DNA of 62,935 nt from contig NZ_JRKS01000013.1 in assembly GCF_000763805.1 (NCBI RefSeq), positions 1-62,935 of the forward strand, in the 5' to 3' direction. The stretch is from Paracoccus sphaerophysae. GTDB taxonomy: Bacteria > Pseudomonadota > Alphaproteobacteria > Rhodobacterales > Rhodobacteraceae. This document shows positions 42,201 through 51,779 of the stretch, one piece after another. Position 1 is the first letter of the stretch, and each line of letters opens with the position of its first letter. Below the pieces are notes generated by a model. The model saw only the letters and a program-made list of their open reading frames with translations. It was not told the DNA's origin and did no database searches. Position numbers and translations under genes: made by a program.

Positions 42201-43243
42201 AGGCCGTTCGCCAGGACCGCGCGACCTACGACCTGCCGCCCGGCGATCCCCGCGCGGCGTCGCTGACGCGGGCGGTCGTGTTCGGCGCGCCGGATGCGCT
42301 GCTGATGGACCTCCCACAACTTTCCGAGGACCAGCCCGCGCATCGACCGTTTGTGGCGGCGCACGCAGTTCCCTGGCCGGGCGAGATGGCGGTGTTCCGC
42401 AGCCCCTCGACCGATGGCTTCGAGTTGCTGACCACGTTCGGCAGTCGCGCCCGGATCGGGGTGCTGGTCTCGGACCTCTACGCGGGCCCCACGTCGCGCT
42501 TCGATCTCGGGAATGCGCTGGTGATCGATCTGCTCACCGGCACGCTGGAGAGCGCCACCGACCTGACCCTGTACGGCGGTGCAAACGCTCTGGCCATCGA
42601 GAGCGCGCCCGGCGTGTGGGAGATCGTTCAGGCGGGCGCGGCGGAACTGCTGGCGCCCGGCCGCTATCGCCTGACCCGGCTCCTGCGCGGGCAGCGCGGC
42701 ACCGAGGGCGCCATGGGCAACCCGGCGCCCGCTGGCGCCCGCGTAGTCGTGCTGGACACGGCGCTGGCGTCCCTGCCGATCGCCGAGGCCGATCTCGGCA
42801 TCCCGTGGAACTGGCGCATTGGCCCCGCGAGCCGCCCGGTCAGCGACGAGACCTACGTGGGGCAGACCTTCACGCCTGAGGGCGTCGGGCTGCGGCCGTT
42901 CTCGGCCGCCCATGTCGAGCAGCCGTGGCGTAGGCCTCGCACGCCCGGCGATCTGACGATCCGCTGGACGCGCCGGTCCCGCGCGCTGGCGGCCGACAGC
43001 TGGGGCGGGCTCGAGGTGCCGCTGGCCGAGGAACTGGAAGCCTACGAGGTGGAGATCCTCGACGGTCCTACTGTGAAGCGGGTGCTGAGCACGACCGCCA
43101 CCAGCGCGCTCTACACCGCCGCCCAGCAGATCGCCGACTGGGGCGGGCCGCTCGGTCCCGGCGACACGCTCGACATCCGCATCTTCCAGCTCTCCGCCCT
43201 TGTCGGGCGGGGCGTGCCCAAGACCATCACGCTGGTACTCTGA
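39278..43243 (+). CDS. GTA gp15-like TIM-barrel tail tip protein
   Basis: The 1321-residue protein starts with a Gly/Ala-rich hydrophobic segment (residues about 1-45) and contains a TIM-barrel glycosidase-like domain at roughly 430-750 (IGTEMPGLTTVRSG; EIDFIGVDNYMPLSDW; WFTELGCPAID). A phage-tail (tail-hub) domain and further beta domains to the C-terminus follow. It is the central tip protein of GTA-type tails and probably digests a surface glycan. It is the longest gene in the element. Confidence 0.93.
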   Translation: MATLVLGAAGAAIGGSIGGAILGVSAATIGGFIGSSLGSVVDSWIVSSLAPTQRIEGARLDTLRITSATEGAVIPRVYGRMRMGGNIIWATDFREETKTTTQGGGKGGGGGKVKTTEYLYYASFAVALCEGPITGIGRIWADGKPMDLSGVTWRWYPGDETQTADPLIAAKMGAANTPAYRGTAYVVFEELALSTYGNRLPQLSFEVFRPLADPDTAEGLTRAVTMIPASGEFTYATQAIRKTDGGATVPENLNTLADSTDMVEALDRLQAMAPAVESVSLVVAWFGDDLRAGSCKVRPGVEVSAKSTTPASWSVNGVSRANAFLVSRDDQDRPVYGGTPSDFAVVQAIQEMKARGLRVTFYPFILMDVPPGNSLPNPYSDNAAETGQPVFPWRGRITCTPAAGFAGTVDKTATAANQVSALFGAATPASFSVSGESVSWTGPSGDWGLRRMVLHYAHLCAAAGGVDAFLIGTEMPGLTTVRSGASTYPAVQTYRDLLADVRSILGSGTKIGYAADWSEYFGHQPGDGSGDVFFHLDPLWADPEIDFIGVDNYMPLSDWRDGFEHLDAAEGWPAIYDRAYLQGNIAGGEGFDWFYASAADRTAQVRTTIKDGAASKPWVFRYKDLRAWWSNAHYNRPGGVESGTPTAWAPQSKPIWFTELGCPAIDRGTNQPNVFFDPKSSESFTPHFSRGWRDDAIQRSYLEATYLWWAEGANNPVSSVYGGRMVHVPECAAWTWDARPYPFFPALTDVWTDGANWRLGHWLTGRLGAVSLAALVRHLCLRAGLPETLIDVSGLWGAVEGYAITALESPRASITTLSRHFGFDAVETEGVIRFVMRGRTSVVTLAPGDLVAPREGDVLELTRGQETELPQALKWQVARADEDYDAALVEARRITVDTTRIASESFPMAVPPEEAERRCRRALMEAWVGRETAAFRLPPSRLALDPADAIRLEHDVRLVDLRLVSIADADARGVEAVRQDRATYDLPPGDPRAASLTRAVVFGAPDALLMDLPQLSEDQPAHRPFVAAHAVPWPGEMAVFRSPSTDGFELLTTFGSRARIGVLVSDLYAGPTSRFDLGNALVIDLLTGTLESATDLTLYGGANALAIESAPGVWEIVQAGAAELLAPGRYRLTRLLRGQRGTEGAMGNPAPAGARVVVLDTALASLPIAEADLGIPWNWRIGPASRPVSDETYVGQTFTPEGVGLRPFSAAHVEQPWRRPRTPGDLTIRWTRRSRALAADSWGGLEVPLAEELEAYEVEILDGPTVKRVLSTTATSALYTAAQQIADWGGPLGPGDTLDIRIFQLSALVGRGVPKTITLVL

Positions 43244-43253
43244 AGGCCATCCC

Positions 43254-44330
43254 ATGTCCGACGCCACGACCCATCTCCTGCTGCCCTACATCCTGGCGGC
43301 GCAGGCCCAGAAGCACGTCACCCACAACGAGGCGCTGCGGATCCTCGACGGTCTCGTCCATCTCTCGGTGCTCGACCGGGATCTGGCAGCACCCCCAGCG
43401 AGCCCCGCCGATGGCGACCGCTACATCGTCGCCTCGGGCGCGAAGGGTGACTGGGCGGGCTGGGACCTGAACGTCGCGCTCTGGACCGACGGCGCCTGGC
43501 TGCGCCTGCCACCGCGCACCGGCTGGCGGGCGTGGGTCGAGGACGAGGGCCTGCTGATGGTCTACGACGGGTCTGGCTGGGTCGGCACCACGCCCGCGGC
43601 GCTGCAGAATATGGCGCTGCTCGGGCTCGGCACCACAGCGGATGCGTCGAACCCGTTCTCGGCCAAGCTGAACGCCGCGCTCTGGACCGCGAGGACCGTG
43701 GCCGAGGGCGGGACCGGCGATCTGTTCTACACCATGAACAAGGAGGCTGCGGGCGACGACCTCGGCCTCACGCTTCAGACCGGCTTCGTGACCAAGGCAC
43801 TGGTCGGCCTGTTCGGCTCCGACCGCTTCCGCCTCGCGGTCTCGGCCGACGGCAGCACCTTCTTCGACGGGCTCAGCGTCGACAACGCCACCGGCGTCGT
43901 CGACCAGCCCCGGCTGCCGCGCTTCAAGGCCTACACGAACTACGACAACTACGTCGGCGTCGGGACCTGGACAAAGATCGGCCTCAACAACACCGACACC
44001 AACGATCAGGGCGCGTTCGACGCCGCGAACAACCATTTCGTGGCCCCGGTTGACGGCACCTACCTCTTCGGCGCGACGCTCCTCTACAAGATCAACGCCA
44101 GCGCGACGGCGCGCATGAGCGGGCGGCTCGTCCTCAATGGCACAACCGAAATCCGCGGCTCCCTCGGCGAAATCTCCGCCACCCACGTCTCGCTCGCCAC
44201 CGCCATCTGGCTGCAGACCATGGTGCCGCTCACCGCGGGCGATACCGTCGAGCTGCAGGGGTATTTCCGGGTTGCGGACGGCTACTTCGCCGCCGATCAC
44301 ACGTCCTTCTGGGGCTGCAAGGTCGGCTAA
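43254..44330 (+). CDS. DUF2793 tail fibre protein with C1q-like end
   Basis: The 358-residue protein has the DUF2793 domain in residues about 1-120 (LLPYILAAQAQKHVTHNEALRILDGLVHL). Its C-terminal 130 residues resemble the C1q/TNF-like beta sandwich found at the ends of receptor-binding fibres (GAFDAANNHFVAPVDGTYLFGATLLYK). It is the likely adhesin and the last gene of the late operon. The defence operon runs towards it and ends 46 bases away, with no obvious terminator in between. Confidence 0.85.
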   Translation: MSDATTHLLLPYILAAQAQKHVTHNEALRILDGLVHLSVLDRDLAAPPASPADGDRYIVASGAKGDWAGWDLNVALWTDGAWLRLPPRTGWRAWVEDEGLLMVYDGSGWVGTTPAALQNMALLGLGTTADASNPFSAKLNAALWTARTVAEGGTGDLFYTMNKEAAGDDLGLTLQTGFVTKALVGLFGSDRFRLAVSADGSTFFDGLSVDNATGVVDQPRLPRFKAYTNYDNYVGVGTWTKIGLNNTDTNDQGAFDAANNHFVAPVDGTYLFGATLLYKINASATARMSGRLVLNGTTEIRGSLGEISATHVSLATAIWLQTMVPLTAGDTVELQGYFRVADGYFAADHTSFWGCKVG

Positions 44331-44375
44331 ATTCTCGCCACGCTGACGGTACCGTTCCCCGGGCAGTCGCAACCT

Positions 44376-45335
44376 TCAGAATTGGCCTGACGCATCGCCC
44401 GCCGCATCCTGGTTTGCCTCCCAATCCGCGTAATTGCGTCCGTCTGGGAGCTTCCAGAGGATCCGGCCATTGGCGCTCGCACCAATGACGGCCGCGGCAG
44501 CGGCAGAGGCAGACGTGAAGCTGTAGGCGCTTGTGAAGACAAGAAAATCGCCTTCCTCGCGGAGGACGCCCTTCTCGACAAGGGTGTTCCGGAGCGTGAC
44601 CGTACCTCTAGGTATCGTTCGCGTCGTCCGGACCCTTGCCCTCGAACCTGCTGTGACGACGAAATCCCCGGAGGGCCCGATCTCCATCTCTGCCGCGAAG
44701 CCGTCGCCTCGGAAGAAGAACCGAGGGCTTTCATGGAAGTCAGCCTTTGGCAGTTCTCGTCCTGCGATCTGCTCCGGCGCACGACCGCGGACTTCTCGGA
44801 AGAGATCCCAACCGAGGGCTCCAACCAGTGTTTTCGTCTGATCCACGAACTCGTCCATTGCTGCGCGGTCGGGGAGCGGTAGCTTGCCCGCGTCGTCGGA
44901 CGGCGTGCGCGTGTTGGGCAGGGTCCAGCGAGGATTGCTAACGACGCCTCGGATCAGGCAGGCTTCGACATAACGCGCGTGGCTCTTGGTCAGGTTCTCG
45001 TCCTTGCTGATCAGCACGACCGTGTCGGTCCAGAAGCCTTTAGCATCGCGCCCCGCCTCATTCGAGTTGTGATACGATAGTCGCGCCCCGACACCTTCAG
45101 ACTCGCCGATATATGCAAGCTGCCGGTCCTGCGCTTCTTCATCGGCCCCAATGAGGATGTACACGCCTGGCCGTTCGATCTCGGGGAAAGCCTCTCGAAC
45201 CCGACGAAGCTGGTTGCGCCGGAAGGCAATCGCCTGGATCGTCGACATCGAGATTTGCGCCACCCGGATGCCATTCGGGTCGCCGTCGAGCAGAAAAATA
45301 TTAATCGAGCGTGGTTTCAAGTCATTGCTTCTCAA
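44376..45335 (-). CDS. GIY-YIG nuclease with DUF4357 domain
   Basis: The 319-residue protein has the GIY-YIG signature as GVYI (57-60) and YIGES (75-79) with an Arg in ARLSYHN nearby. Middle residues 95-160 contain SHARYVEACLI, and a C-terminal DUF4357 domain (about 265-319) ends LPDGRNYADWE. The start codon is TTG by my reading. It is the last gene of the six-gene operon, 21 nt after the helicase gene. It would cut DNA as an effector of the system. GIY-YIG/DUF4357 proteins also occur alone, so it could be an independent neighbour. Confidence 0.85.
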   Translation of the reverse strand: MRSNDLKPRSINIFLLDGDPNGIRVAQISMSTIQAIAFRRNQLRRVREAFPEIERPGVYILIGADEEAQDRQLAYIGESEGVGARLSYHNSNEAGRDAKGFWTDTVVLISKDENLTKSHARYVEACLIRGVVSNPRWTLPNTRTPSDDAGKLPLPDRAAMDEFVDQTKTLVGALGWDLFREVRGRAPEQIAGRELPKADFHESPRFFFRGDGFAAEMEIGPSGDFVVTAGSRARVRTTRTIPRGTVTLRNTLVEKGVLREEGDFLVFTSAYSFTSASAAAAAVIGASANGRILWKLPDGRNYADWEANQDAAGDASGQF

Positions 45336-45356
45336 ATGGCAATTTCGGGGCTGGGC

Positions 45357-48092
45357 TTATGTCCATCCGTTCCTCATGAGCTGAGCGAAGTCTCGACGTG
45401 AAAGAACCTCTGTGCATTCCCGCCAGTCACGATCGGACGGCTCCGCGGTAGCATTGTAGCGAAGATCAAACCCTGTCGCTTCACGTTGCGCATTGATGTA
45501 TTCGTCCATTTTTTCGCCAAGCGTCTCAATATCTTCTATCCACTCATCTTTAATTGTGTCTGGCAGCGAGCCGAATAGGTCAAAACGATCTCGCATGCGC
45601 TCAGAGAGCCTTTCGTACACCTTCTCATCAACAGTTTGCTCGTTTACTAGATTGAGCATATCGACCTTTTCTCTGGCTTGGCCGAACCGCTTAATCCTCC
45701 CAATCCTCTGCTCCAACCGTGTTGGATTCCACGGAAGATCAATATTGATCAGAGTACCGAGGGTTTGCAGGTTCAATCCTTCACACGCAGCGTCTGTCGC
45801 AACCATGATTTTTATCTCGTGCTCGGCGACCATTTTCTTGAACGTCTCGCGCTCAATGCTGACACTGTCGCCCTTCTGGTAAAGACGACTCCGGGATGCG
45901 CCTGCATAAAGTCCTATCGCCAAGTCCGGATAGAGAGCCGCCAAAGAATCAGCAATCCACTTTGCGGTGTCGTAGTATTGACTAAATATTATGGCCCCGT
46001 GATCTCGCCACTTTTCCTTATCAAGAAAGTGAATCGTGGCTTGGAGTTTGGGATCTCCATCGATTTTCTCTAGGCGAGAAATCAGGCGCTCCAGGGCCAA
46101 TTTCTCATCGGAGCCCTCCGCAGTCAGCTCGATGACCTGATCTTCGGTTTCTTCCTCGACAGTTCGGCCGGCCAAAAGCGTTCGAGCGGTGTTCAGGCCA
46201 GCTGCAATGCTCGAGCAAATCCGCTGCTCCATGAGATTCTTCATGAAGCCGCTTCCCTTCCCGCGCTTCGAGAGTGCCTTGCCGAATGCTCTGGCCTCTC
46301 GATACGCTTCCCGGAAATCATCATTGGTTCGAAGCGCTTTACCTTCGAACAAGGCGTCGAAACGCTGTGTGTCGCGGATGTATCTGCGGTCCGGATGCAG
46401 ATCGACCCCAATCCTCGGCAGCAATCCTGAGGCTTCGAGGTCGGCGCGTTTTCGAAGGACAATGTGTCGGATAAAGGGGTTCTCTCGCTGGAAGAATGTC
46501 GCGCCCGATATCTTCCGCTCAAGGTCCTCTTCGAGAATTTCTCGGGTGTCATCGCTCAGTTGCGTGATAGGTACCGAGGTATCTGTCTGTCTTTCGTTGA
46601 GACCGAGATCTTGGCGGATGGCGCTGAAGAGCCGCCGGGCTCTTGGTTCATCCGTGGAATTTACAGCGGGCAGAGGTGAGCGTAGCAGCTCCCATCCGAA
46701 GTCTGGGCCTTCTACGTTGGTCTGACCGGAGATCAGTGGCAGGACCTCATCCGGCTGGTGCCATCTCGAATACTCGTTACCGAGCACGAAGCGTCCCTTG
46801 CCTCTGTGGAGGATGCGCATGAGGTCCCACAGATCCTCCGACCGCGTCTGGATCGGAGTTGCGGTGCCGAGCAATACATGGTCGCTGCGTTCTGCAACTG
46901 CGGTGGCGAAAGCGAGGAGCTCATTCGGGGTGCCAGCGTCACGACCGAAGCCTTGTCGACTTCGCGCCTTGTGCGCTTCGTCGAGGATCACGAGCGCGAA
47001 GCGCAGACCTAGAAGGTGCTGTTTTTCGAGGCTGTCGCGCATCATGAGACCTGTGGACACGATGCCGATCCGCAATGGGCAGCGCGCGATCTGTTCTCGC
47101 CCTGCGGGCGAGATCACCCGATCATCGTGATCGAGCCAGACTTTCTTCTGCGTCTCCCATCGCGCGCAAGGGATCCCTAGCTTGTCGATCATCTCGGTCT
47201 GCCACTGCTCGCAGAGCGTGGCAGGTGCGAAGATCACGACAGGCCTTTGCCCCCCGCTATCCTTGTCCTGGAGCAGGCAAAGGGCGAGCGCCGCAGTCCC
47301 CAGCGAGAGCGTCTTTCCAAGACCGACTTCATCGGCGAGCAGAAGCCGGACGATGCCGTGGTTGGAGTAGTGGCGGAGGCACTCAGTCAAGAAGCCTTGC
47401 TGCCACGGCTGCAGAGAAAAGCCCTCTCGATAGAGCGGCGACTCGATGAGGGCTGCCGGGGCGATATCTTCTGGGTCATCAAGTTCCTCGAACAGAACTT
47501 CACGGCGATAGCCGCGCCGATGCACCTCGCGGATCACTGCGCGCGGCAATTCCTTTGCCGCTCTCCAGAGGAAGTCGAACTCTTCCTCGATCCAGGCAAC
47601 GCCCTCGGGGGACGAGTCCTCCCACAGGATTTCATAGTGACGCTGCCAGCCGCTGCTGGTCTCATTCATGGACCCGATGAAGCCCAGCTTTCTGCCATCA
47701 GCGCACTCAATCACGCCGGCCTTGCCATGCAGGAATCCACAGACGTTGTCGGGGGCGACCCGAACCGCCTGGCCGTGCTTCTGCAGAAACGCGTCGAGCC
47801 GACGATACCGCTCGCGGTTCAGAAGCGCCTCCGCTTCCAGCGCACGTTCGTTCCACCGCCCGATCATCTTGGCTTCGCGCAGCTTTGCCACCTTCAGATC
47901 GTCGGGGTGAATGTCGACGTTGCAGACGATTTTCACCTCGGGGATGTGATCCAGCAACTCACCTGCCACCTCGAAGAGCGAACTGGTGAAGTAGCCGGCG
48001 ATCCGCTTGTAGCTGCGGGCGCCCTTGAGATGCTCGAGCAGGATCGTCTGATCGAGACGATGGGTCCGTGAGGAGAACCGACGTATGGTCAT
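45357..48092 (-). CDS. PLD-domain SNF2-type helicase of the defence operon
   Basis: The 911-residue protein begins with a phospholipase D-like domain (LHGKAGV with His122/Lys124, then GSMNETSSGW at 140-149). The SNF2/RapA-type helicase follows, with Walker A DEVGLGKT (254-261), DEAH (371-374), TATPIQ (near 414) and motif VI QRIGRIKRFGQ (near 790). Helicases with an N-terminal PLD domain recur in DISARM-like and other DNA-modification defence systems. It probably moves along DNA and cuts or marks unmodified invaders. It starts 24 nt after the methyltransferase stop. Confidence 0.9.
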   Translation of the reverse strand: MTIRRFSSRTHRLDQTILLEHLKGARSYKRIAGYFTSSLFEVAGELLDHIPEVKIVCNVDIHPDDLKVAKLREAKMIGRWNERALEAEALLNRERYRRLDAFLQKHGQAVRVAPDNVCGFLHGKAGVIECADGRKLGFIGSMNETSSGWQRHYEILWEDSSPEGVAWIEEEFDFLWRAAKELPRAVIREVHRRGYRREVLFEELDDPEDIAPAALIESPLYREGFSLQPWQQGFLTECLRHYSNHGIVRLLLADEVGLGKTLSLGTAALALCLLQDKDSGGQRPVVIFAPATLCEQWQTEMIDKLGIPCARWETQKKVWLDHDDRVISPAGREQIARCPLRIGIVSTGLMMRDSLEKQHLLGLRFALVILDEAHKARSRQGFGRDAGTPNELLAFATAVAERSDHVLLGTATPIQTRSEDLWDLMRILHRGKGRFVLGNEYSRWHQPDEVLPLISGQTNVEGPDFGWELLRSPLPAVNSTDEPRARRLFSAIRQDLGLNERQTDTSVPITQLSDDTREILEEDLERKISGATFFQRENPFIRHIVLRKRADLEASGLLPRIGVDLHPDRRYIRDTQRFDALFEGKALRTNDDFREAYREARAFGKALSKRGKGSGFMKNLMEQRICSSIAAGLNTARTLLAGRTVEEETEDQVIELTAEGSDEKLALERLISRLEKIDGDPKLQATIHFLDKEKWRDHGAIIFSQYYDTAKWIADSLAALYPDLAIGLYAGASRSRLYQKGDSVSIERETFKKMVAEHEIKIMVATDAACEGLNLQTLGTLINIDLPWNPTRLEQRIGRIKRFGQAREKVDMLNLVNEQTVDEKVYERLSERMRDRFDLFGSLPDTIKDEWIEDIETLGEKMDEYINAQREATGFDLRYNATAEPSDRDWRECTEVLSRRDFAQLMRNGWT

Positions 48093-48116
48093 GTCGCGGG
48101 TCCCTCCCTGAGCGCG

Positions 48117-51100
48117 TTACTGGCTGAACGCGCGGAGGTTCTTGAGACGACCGCCGAGGACTTCGGCGGCATCGCGCACCTCTTTTTCGGGGGCTTTCCG
48201 CTCGATGAACGAGAGCATGTCGATCAGCTGCCGGCGGATTTCGAGGAAGTCCGGCAGGTCTTCCTGGATCTGGCCCACGACGACCGTCGGTTCCGTTTCC
48301 GCCAGAAGCTGCTGCAGCCCAATGATCAGTCGGCCGAGCCAGGTCGGTCCGATCTCTGTGCTGTCCGTCAGGTCGCGGGAGGCGAACTCGGTCACGCGCT
48401 TGAGGCGTGCGCTGTTGGCGGCCATGTTGCCCATCACCTTGGCATAGTCGGCAACCCGAAACGCTTTTGCGAAATTCTGGTAGTTGTCGAGCTTGCTGGC
48501 GCCCGTCGTCTCCATGTCCATCATGCGGAAGTAGAACCGCTGGATGCCGGTCAGGCGGGACCACGTCTCAGCCTCGAGGCCTTCGGGTACGAGAAGGCTG
48601 TTGGCCGCTTCTGCAGCTTGCTGGACGATCTCGTCGACGACGGTCTCCTCGCCACGCTGACGGGGGCGCAGCGCGAAGCTTGTCACGTCGTCTCCGCCAA
48701 TATGGGTGTAGGCGGTCAACACCTTCAGCGCGGCGGCATATCCCGCCATCTGCAGGTCGGAGTCGTTGAAGACCGGCTCGCCGAGCTTGTCCTTCACCTC
48801 GTCATTGAGGTGCATCATGCTCTCGATCTGTCGTTCCACCTCGGTGCGGACGGCGGGCAGGATGCGCTGTTTGAAGCCAGAGCGTTCCCCGGCCGGTCGC
48901 TTGCGCAGCATCAGGATGACCGTGCCCTGGACGTAGCCGCCCTTTTTCAGCTCAGAGGTCGTTTCAGTGGCAATGTACCAGGCCGCCACAACCTGGAGCC
49001 CTGCAGCCCAGAAGATCCCGACCATGTCAGACCACACGCCGGTGTCCTGATGCGTGAACATCACGCACTGCATGCCGTTGTCCGGCATGTGCTCGGCCAT
49101 GGCGCGATAGGCGTCGACCATGCCCCGCCTGAAATCGTCGCCCGATCCCTTGATCGCGAGCGCTCGCCGCGAGTCCCATGTCCAGTCGCGAAACTCCTCT
49201 GGCGGGTTCCGCCGCAGCCAGGCGATGAAGAACTCAGTGATCTCGTGATAGTTCACTGCGTCCGCATAGGGAGGGTCGGTCACCCAGAAGTCGCAGACGC
49301 GCGCCGGCTGATCGGCAGGAGCGGATATCACTTCCCGCTCGACGTCCGGAAGCGCTTCTTCGGCCATGCGGAATGATCCAGCACCATAGCCGGACCAAGA
49401 GCGTGTAGCGTAGTTGTAGAACGTGTTGAGCGCTTGATTGGAGAATACGCCTTTTGGCCCTCCCAGGCCGCCACCTTGTGACGTCGCCCAACGACACAAG
49501 CGTGAATTGAAGTCCGCCATCTTCGCGACGTTCAACCATCCAAGCGGAGCGCCCGGCGACTCCCGCCATGCCTTCAAGGCCAGCGCTTGCAGCAACAGCT
49601 GGCGGGGATTGAATAGATGATGCCAGTGCGTCCAGCCGCGTGTCCGGATCGGTTCATCGGTCTTCGCTCCCGGTTCGATCAGCATGTCAGGCGTTAATCC
49701 TTCAGCCTGCCAAGCCGCCAGATTTTCGGCGACGATCCTCTCGACCTTGCGCTCACGTTCCAGATCTGCATCGGTCACCGCACGGAAGTACGTGATCTGC
49801 CGGGGCTTGTAGATCGAGTTCTTCGTGATCCACTGAATGGCGTAGAGCCGCTCCTGGAAGATGTCGTCTCCGCGCGGAACGAAGTCCAGCTTCTCCCAGC
49901 GACGCAGCCTATTGAGGGTCGCCCCATCCGGCCCGCGATAGTCCCCGCGCAGGGTCTTCACCGGCGTCCGATAGGTTCTACCGTCGAGTTCATAGACGAG
50001 GGAGCCATCGTCGATGGTGCCCTTTTCTGCGCCCTTTAGCTCCTTCGCCGAGACGTTGCTCACCACCTCGATCTCGAAGCGCTTGTTCGCATGATCAGGC
50101 TTGAGCCGCGCAATCGCGCCGAGTTTCGGTGAGACGACCCGGCTTGGGAGCATCGGAACCATCCAGCCCGTTTCGGGGCATCGGGTTTCAAGGCAATAGA
50201 GGTATGCCTTGCCGCGATTACCCTTTTCGTCGTGCTCGACGCCGAGCCTGATCAGCTCCTTGTCGACCTGCTCGGTTACCGTCTTCTGAGCGTCTTCAAG
50301 CATGGTGCGATGCTTCTTTGGAGCACCGATGATGTTCATCGCGCCCCAGGTCAGCATGCAGGCTATGGGGTTGAGGTCGGCGGCATATGCATCGCATCCC
50401 ATGCGCGCAGCCTCGAACGGGATGGACCCGCCGCCGGAGAATGTATCGCCAACGCGCGGTCGATGTCCGAAGCGCAAGATGCCCATTTGCTCGACGAGTT
50501 CGGGCAAGGAGCGCGCCTTGACGCCCCATTGGGCGTAGTGGTCGTTCACTGCGGGCCAGACTGGGGCATAGAGCCAAGCCTGTTCAACTTCTTCAGGCCG
50601 CTTGCAGAAGCTGGCTTTCTCTTCGTACGTCGAGAATGTTCCTAGCGCCCGCTCTATGAGCTGAAGCTTGGCCTCGTCCGAAGTGTCCCGATCCCAACGC
50701 AGGGAGATGCCTTCCTCGTCTGCGTCGAACGGGCACTCAAGGTTCAGAAGGCGGTCATCGGCTTCGAGGTCGTCGCGCCCCGTGAAGGTGAAATAGTCCC
50801 ACGGGTTCGAAAGCGAAATCCGCGAAGCGATATGCTTCGGCTTGAGATCGTTTTGAACAAAAGCACGTCGTGCGAGTCCATGGTCGTCGAAAGCCATCAA
50901 TTTCTCGAAGATCTCGAGGTCCTTCTCGCTGTCGCCGGTCTGCGGCAGGAGCGAGCCAAGGACGATGGCGCGCACAAGGATGAGTGGCTTGCGTCCCTTC
51001 CAATAAGAACCGAGCCCTGTCAGCGTCTGAGCCGCGACCGCCTTGCGCTCGGACTGCGCTTCGAATGACACTTTCTGCGCGGGGAAGACCGCCTGGATGA

Positions 51101-51143
51101 GGGCCGGCGCATCCTTGAGGGAAACGGGAGTAATCTCGTTCAT
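48117..51143 (-). CDS. DUF1156 DNA amino-methyltransferase
   Basis: The 1008-residue protein is a DUF1156 member. The AdoMet motif DTFSGGGS is at 233-240 and the catalytic DPPY at 623-626, with a large insert between them carrying a CxxT...C pair (YCLETRCPETGW, about 316-327) that may be a target-recognition or zinc element. Its family is labelled anti-phage-associated in current databases, as I recall. It would methylate host DNA (N6-A or N4-C) so that the other subunits spare it. It abuts the DUF3780 gene with no gap. Confidence 0.9.
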   Translation of the reverse strand: MNEITPVSLKDAPALIQAVFPAQKVSFEAQSERKAVAAQTLTGLGSYWKGRKPLILVRAIVLGSLLPQTGDSEKDLEIFEKLMAFDDHGLARRAFVQNDLKPKHIASRISLSNPWDYFTFTGRDDLEADDRLLNLECPFDADEEGISLRWDRDTSDEAKLQLIERALGTFSTYEEKASFCKRPEEVEQAWLYAPVWPAVNDHYAQWGVKARSLPELVEQMGILRFGHRPRVGDTFSGGGSIPFEAARMGCDAYAADLNPIACMLTWGAMNIIGAPKKHRTMLEDAQKTVTEQVDKELIRLGVEHDEKGNRGKAYLYCLETRCPETGWMVPMLPSRVVSPKLGAIARLKPDHANKRFEIEVVSNVSAKELKGAEKGTIDDGSLVYELDGRTYRTPVKTLRGDYRGPDGATLNRLRRWEKLDFVPRGDDIFQERLYAIQWITKNSIYKPRQITYFRAVTDADLERERKVERIVAENLAAWQAEGLTPDMLIEPGAKTDEPIRTRGWTHWHHLFNPRQLLLQALALKAWRESPGAPLGWLNVAKMADFNSRLCRWATSQGGGLGGPKGVFSNQALNTFYNYATRSWSGYGAGSFRMAEEALPDVEREVISAPADQPARVCDFWVTDPPYADAVNYHEITEFFIAWLRRNPPEEFRDWTWDSRRALAIKGSGDDFRRGMVDAYRAMAEHMPDNGMQCVMFTHQDTGVWSDMVGIFWAAGLQVVAAWYIATETTSELKKGGYVQGTVILMLRKRPAGERSGFKQRILPAVRTEVERQIESMMHLNDEVKDKLGEPVFNDSDLQMAGYAAALKVLTAYTHIGGDDVTSFALRPRQRGEETVVDEIVQQAAEAANSLLVPEGLEAETWSRLTGIQRFYFRMMDMETTGASKLDNYQNFAKAFRVADYAKVMGNMAANSARLKRVTEFASRDLTDSTEIGPTWLGRLIIGLQQLLAETEPTVVVGQIQEDLPDFLEIRRQLIDMLSFIERKAPEKEVRDAAEVLGGRLKNLRAFSQ

Positions 51144-51776
51144 TCAGATCTCGTCGTCAAAAAGGTCGAGGGTCGGCCGGTCGCTGGCCTTCCCAATTTG
51201 TCTTCTGGCGCGGGGCTGCATCAAATCGCTTTGTGCGACATCTCCAAGCGCGTGTCGAAGGGCGAGCCGCCAGCCGCGGCCGGCGTCCTTTACCGTTCCG
51301 GTGGCCATCGCCGTCATGCTGAAGAGCCACCACCGTTCCTCCGGGCGAAGCGCCAACCAGTTGCGGACCGAGACGGGGATCTTGTCCATCTCCATGTCCT
51401 CGACGGCCCAGGCGAGAACGCAGAGTTCCTTGCCGAGCAACCGGTCGACGGGGTTCTCCCCGACCTTCCAGGCGGATGTCTTCAGTTCATGGGCCTTCAG
51501 CCGCGCGTTGAAGGCGCGCTGGACCTCGCTGCGGATCGCGGTCCAGCGTGGGCGGTCCAGAACGACCCGATCCATCACCGCGAACTCGTCGCTACTGGCC
51601 TGCAGTCCGAGGTATTCGCTGATCTGGACCTTTCCAGAGTTGGCCGGAGGGATCCTGACCTTGAAGTGGTGAGGGTCCGACGTTGCAGGCACGCCGAACC
51701 CGAGCGTCGGCTTGGCCTCGCGGCCGTCACCAGCGTCCAGGTTCGTCTTCTTGCCTGCCGTCTGCCCTCTGGGCAT
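51144..51776 (-). CDS. DUF3780 defence-associated protein
   Basis: The 210-residue protein matches DUF3780 (FGVPATSDPHHFKVRIPP near the start; RPEERWWLFSMTAMATG near 145-161). The family has no assigned activity and is found almost only beside DUF499 and DUF1156 genes. It is separated from DUF499 by three bases and from DUF1156 by none, so the three are very probably made together and may form one complex. Confidence 0.88.
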   Translation of the reverse strand: MPRGQTAGKKTNLDAGDGREAKPTLGFGVPATSDPHHFKVRIPPANSGKVQISEYLGLQASSDEFAVMDRVVLDRPRWTAIRSEVQRAFNARLKAHELKTSAWKVGENPVDRLLGKELCVLAWAVEDMEMDKIPVSVRNWLALRPEERWWLFSMTAMATGTVKDAGRGWRLALRHALGDVAQSDLMQPRARRQIGKASDRPTLDLFDDEI

Positions 51777-51779
51777 TCT

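Noticed and set aside
39776..43267. Very long open frame antisense to the GTA gp15-like tail gene
   Set aside because: It is a by-product of GC-rich codons; its product is Arg/Ala/Gly-rich with no domain, while the plus strand encodes a clear conserved protein.
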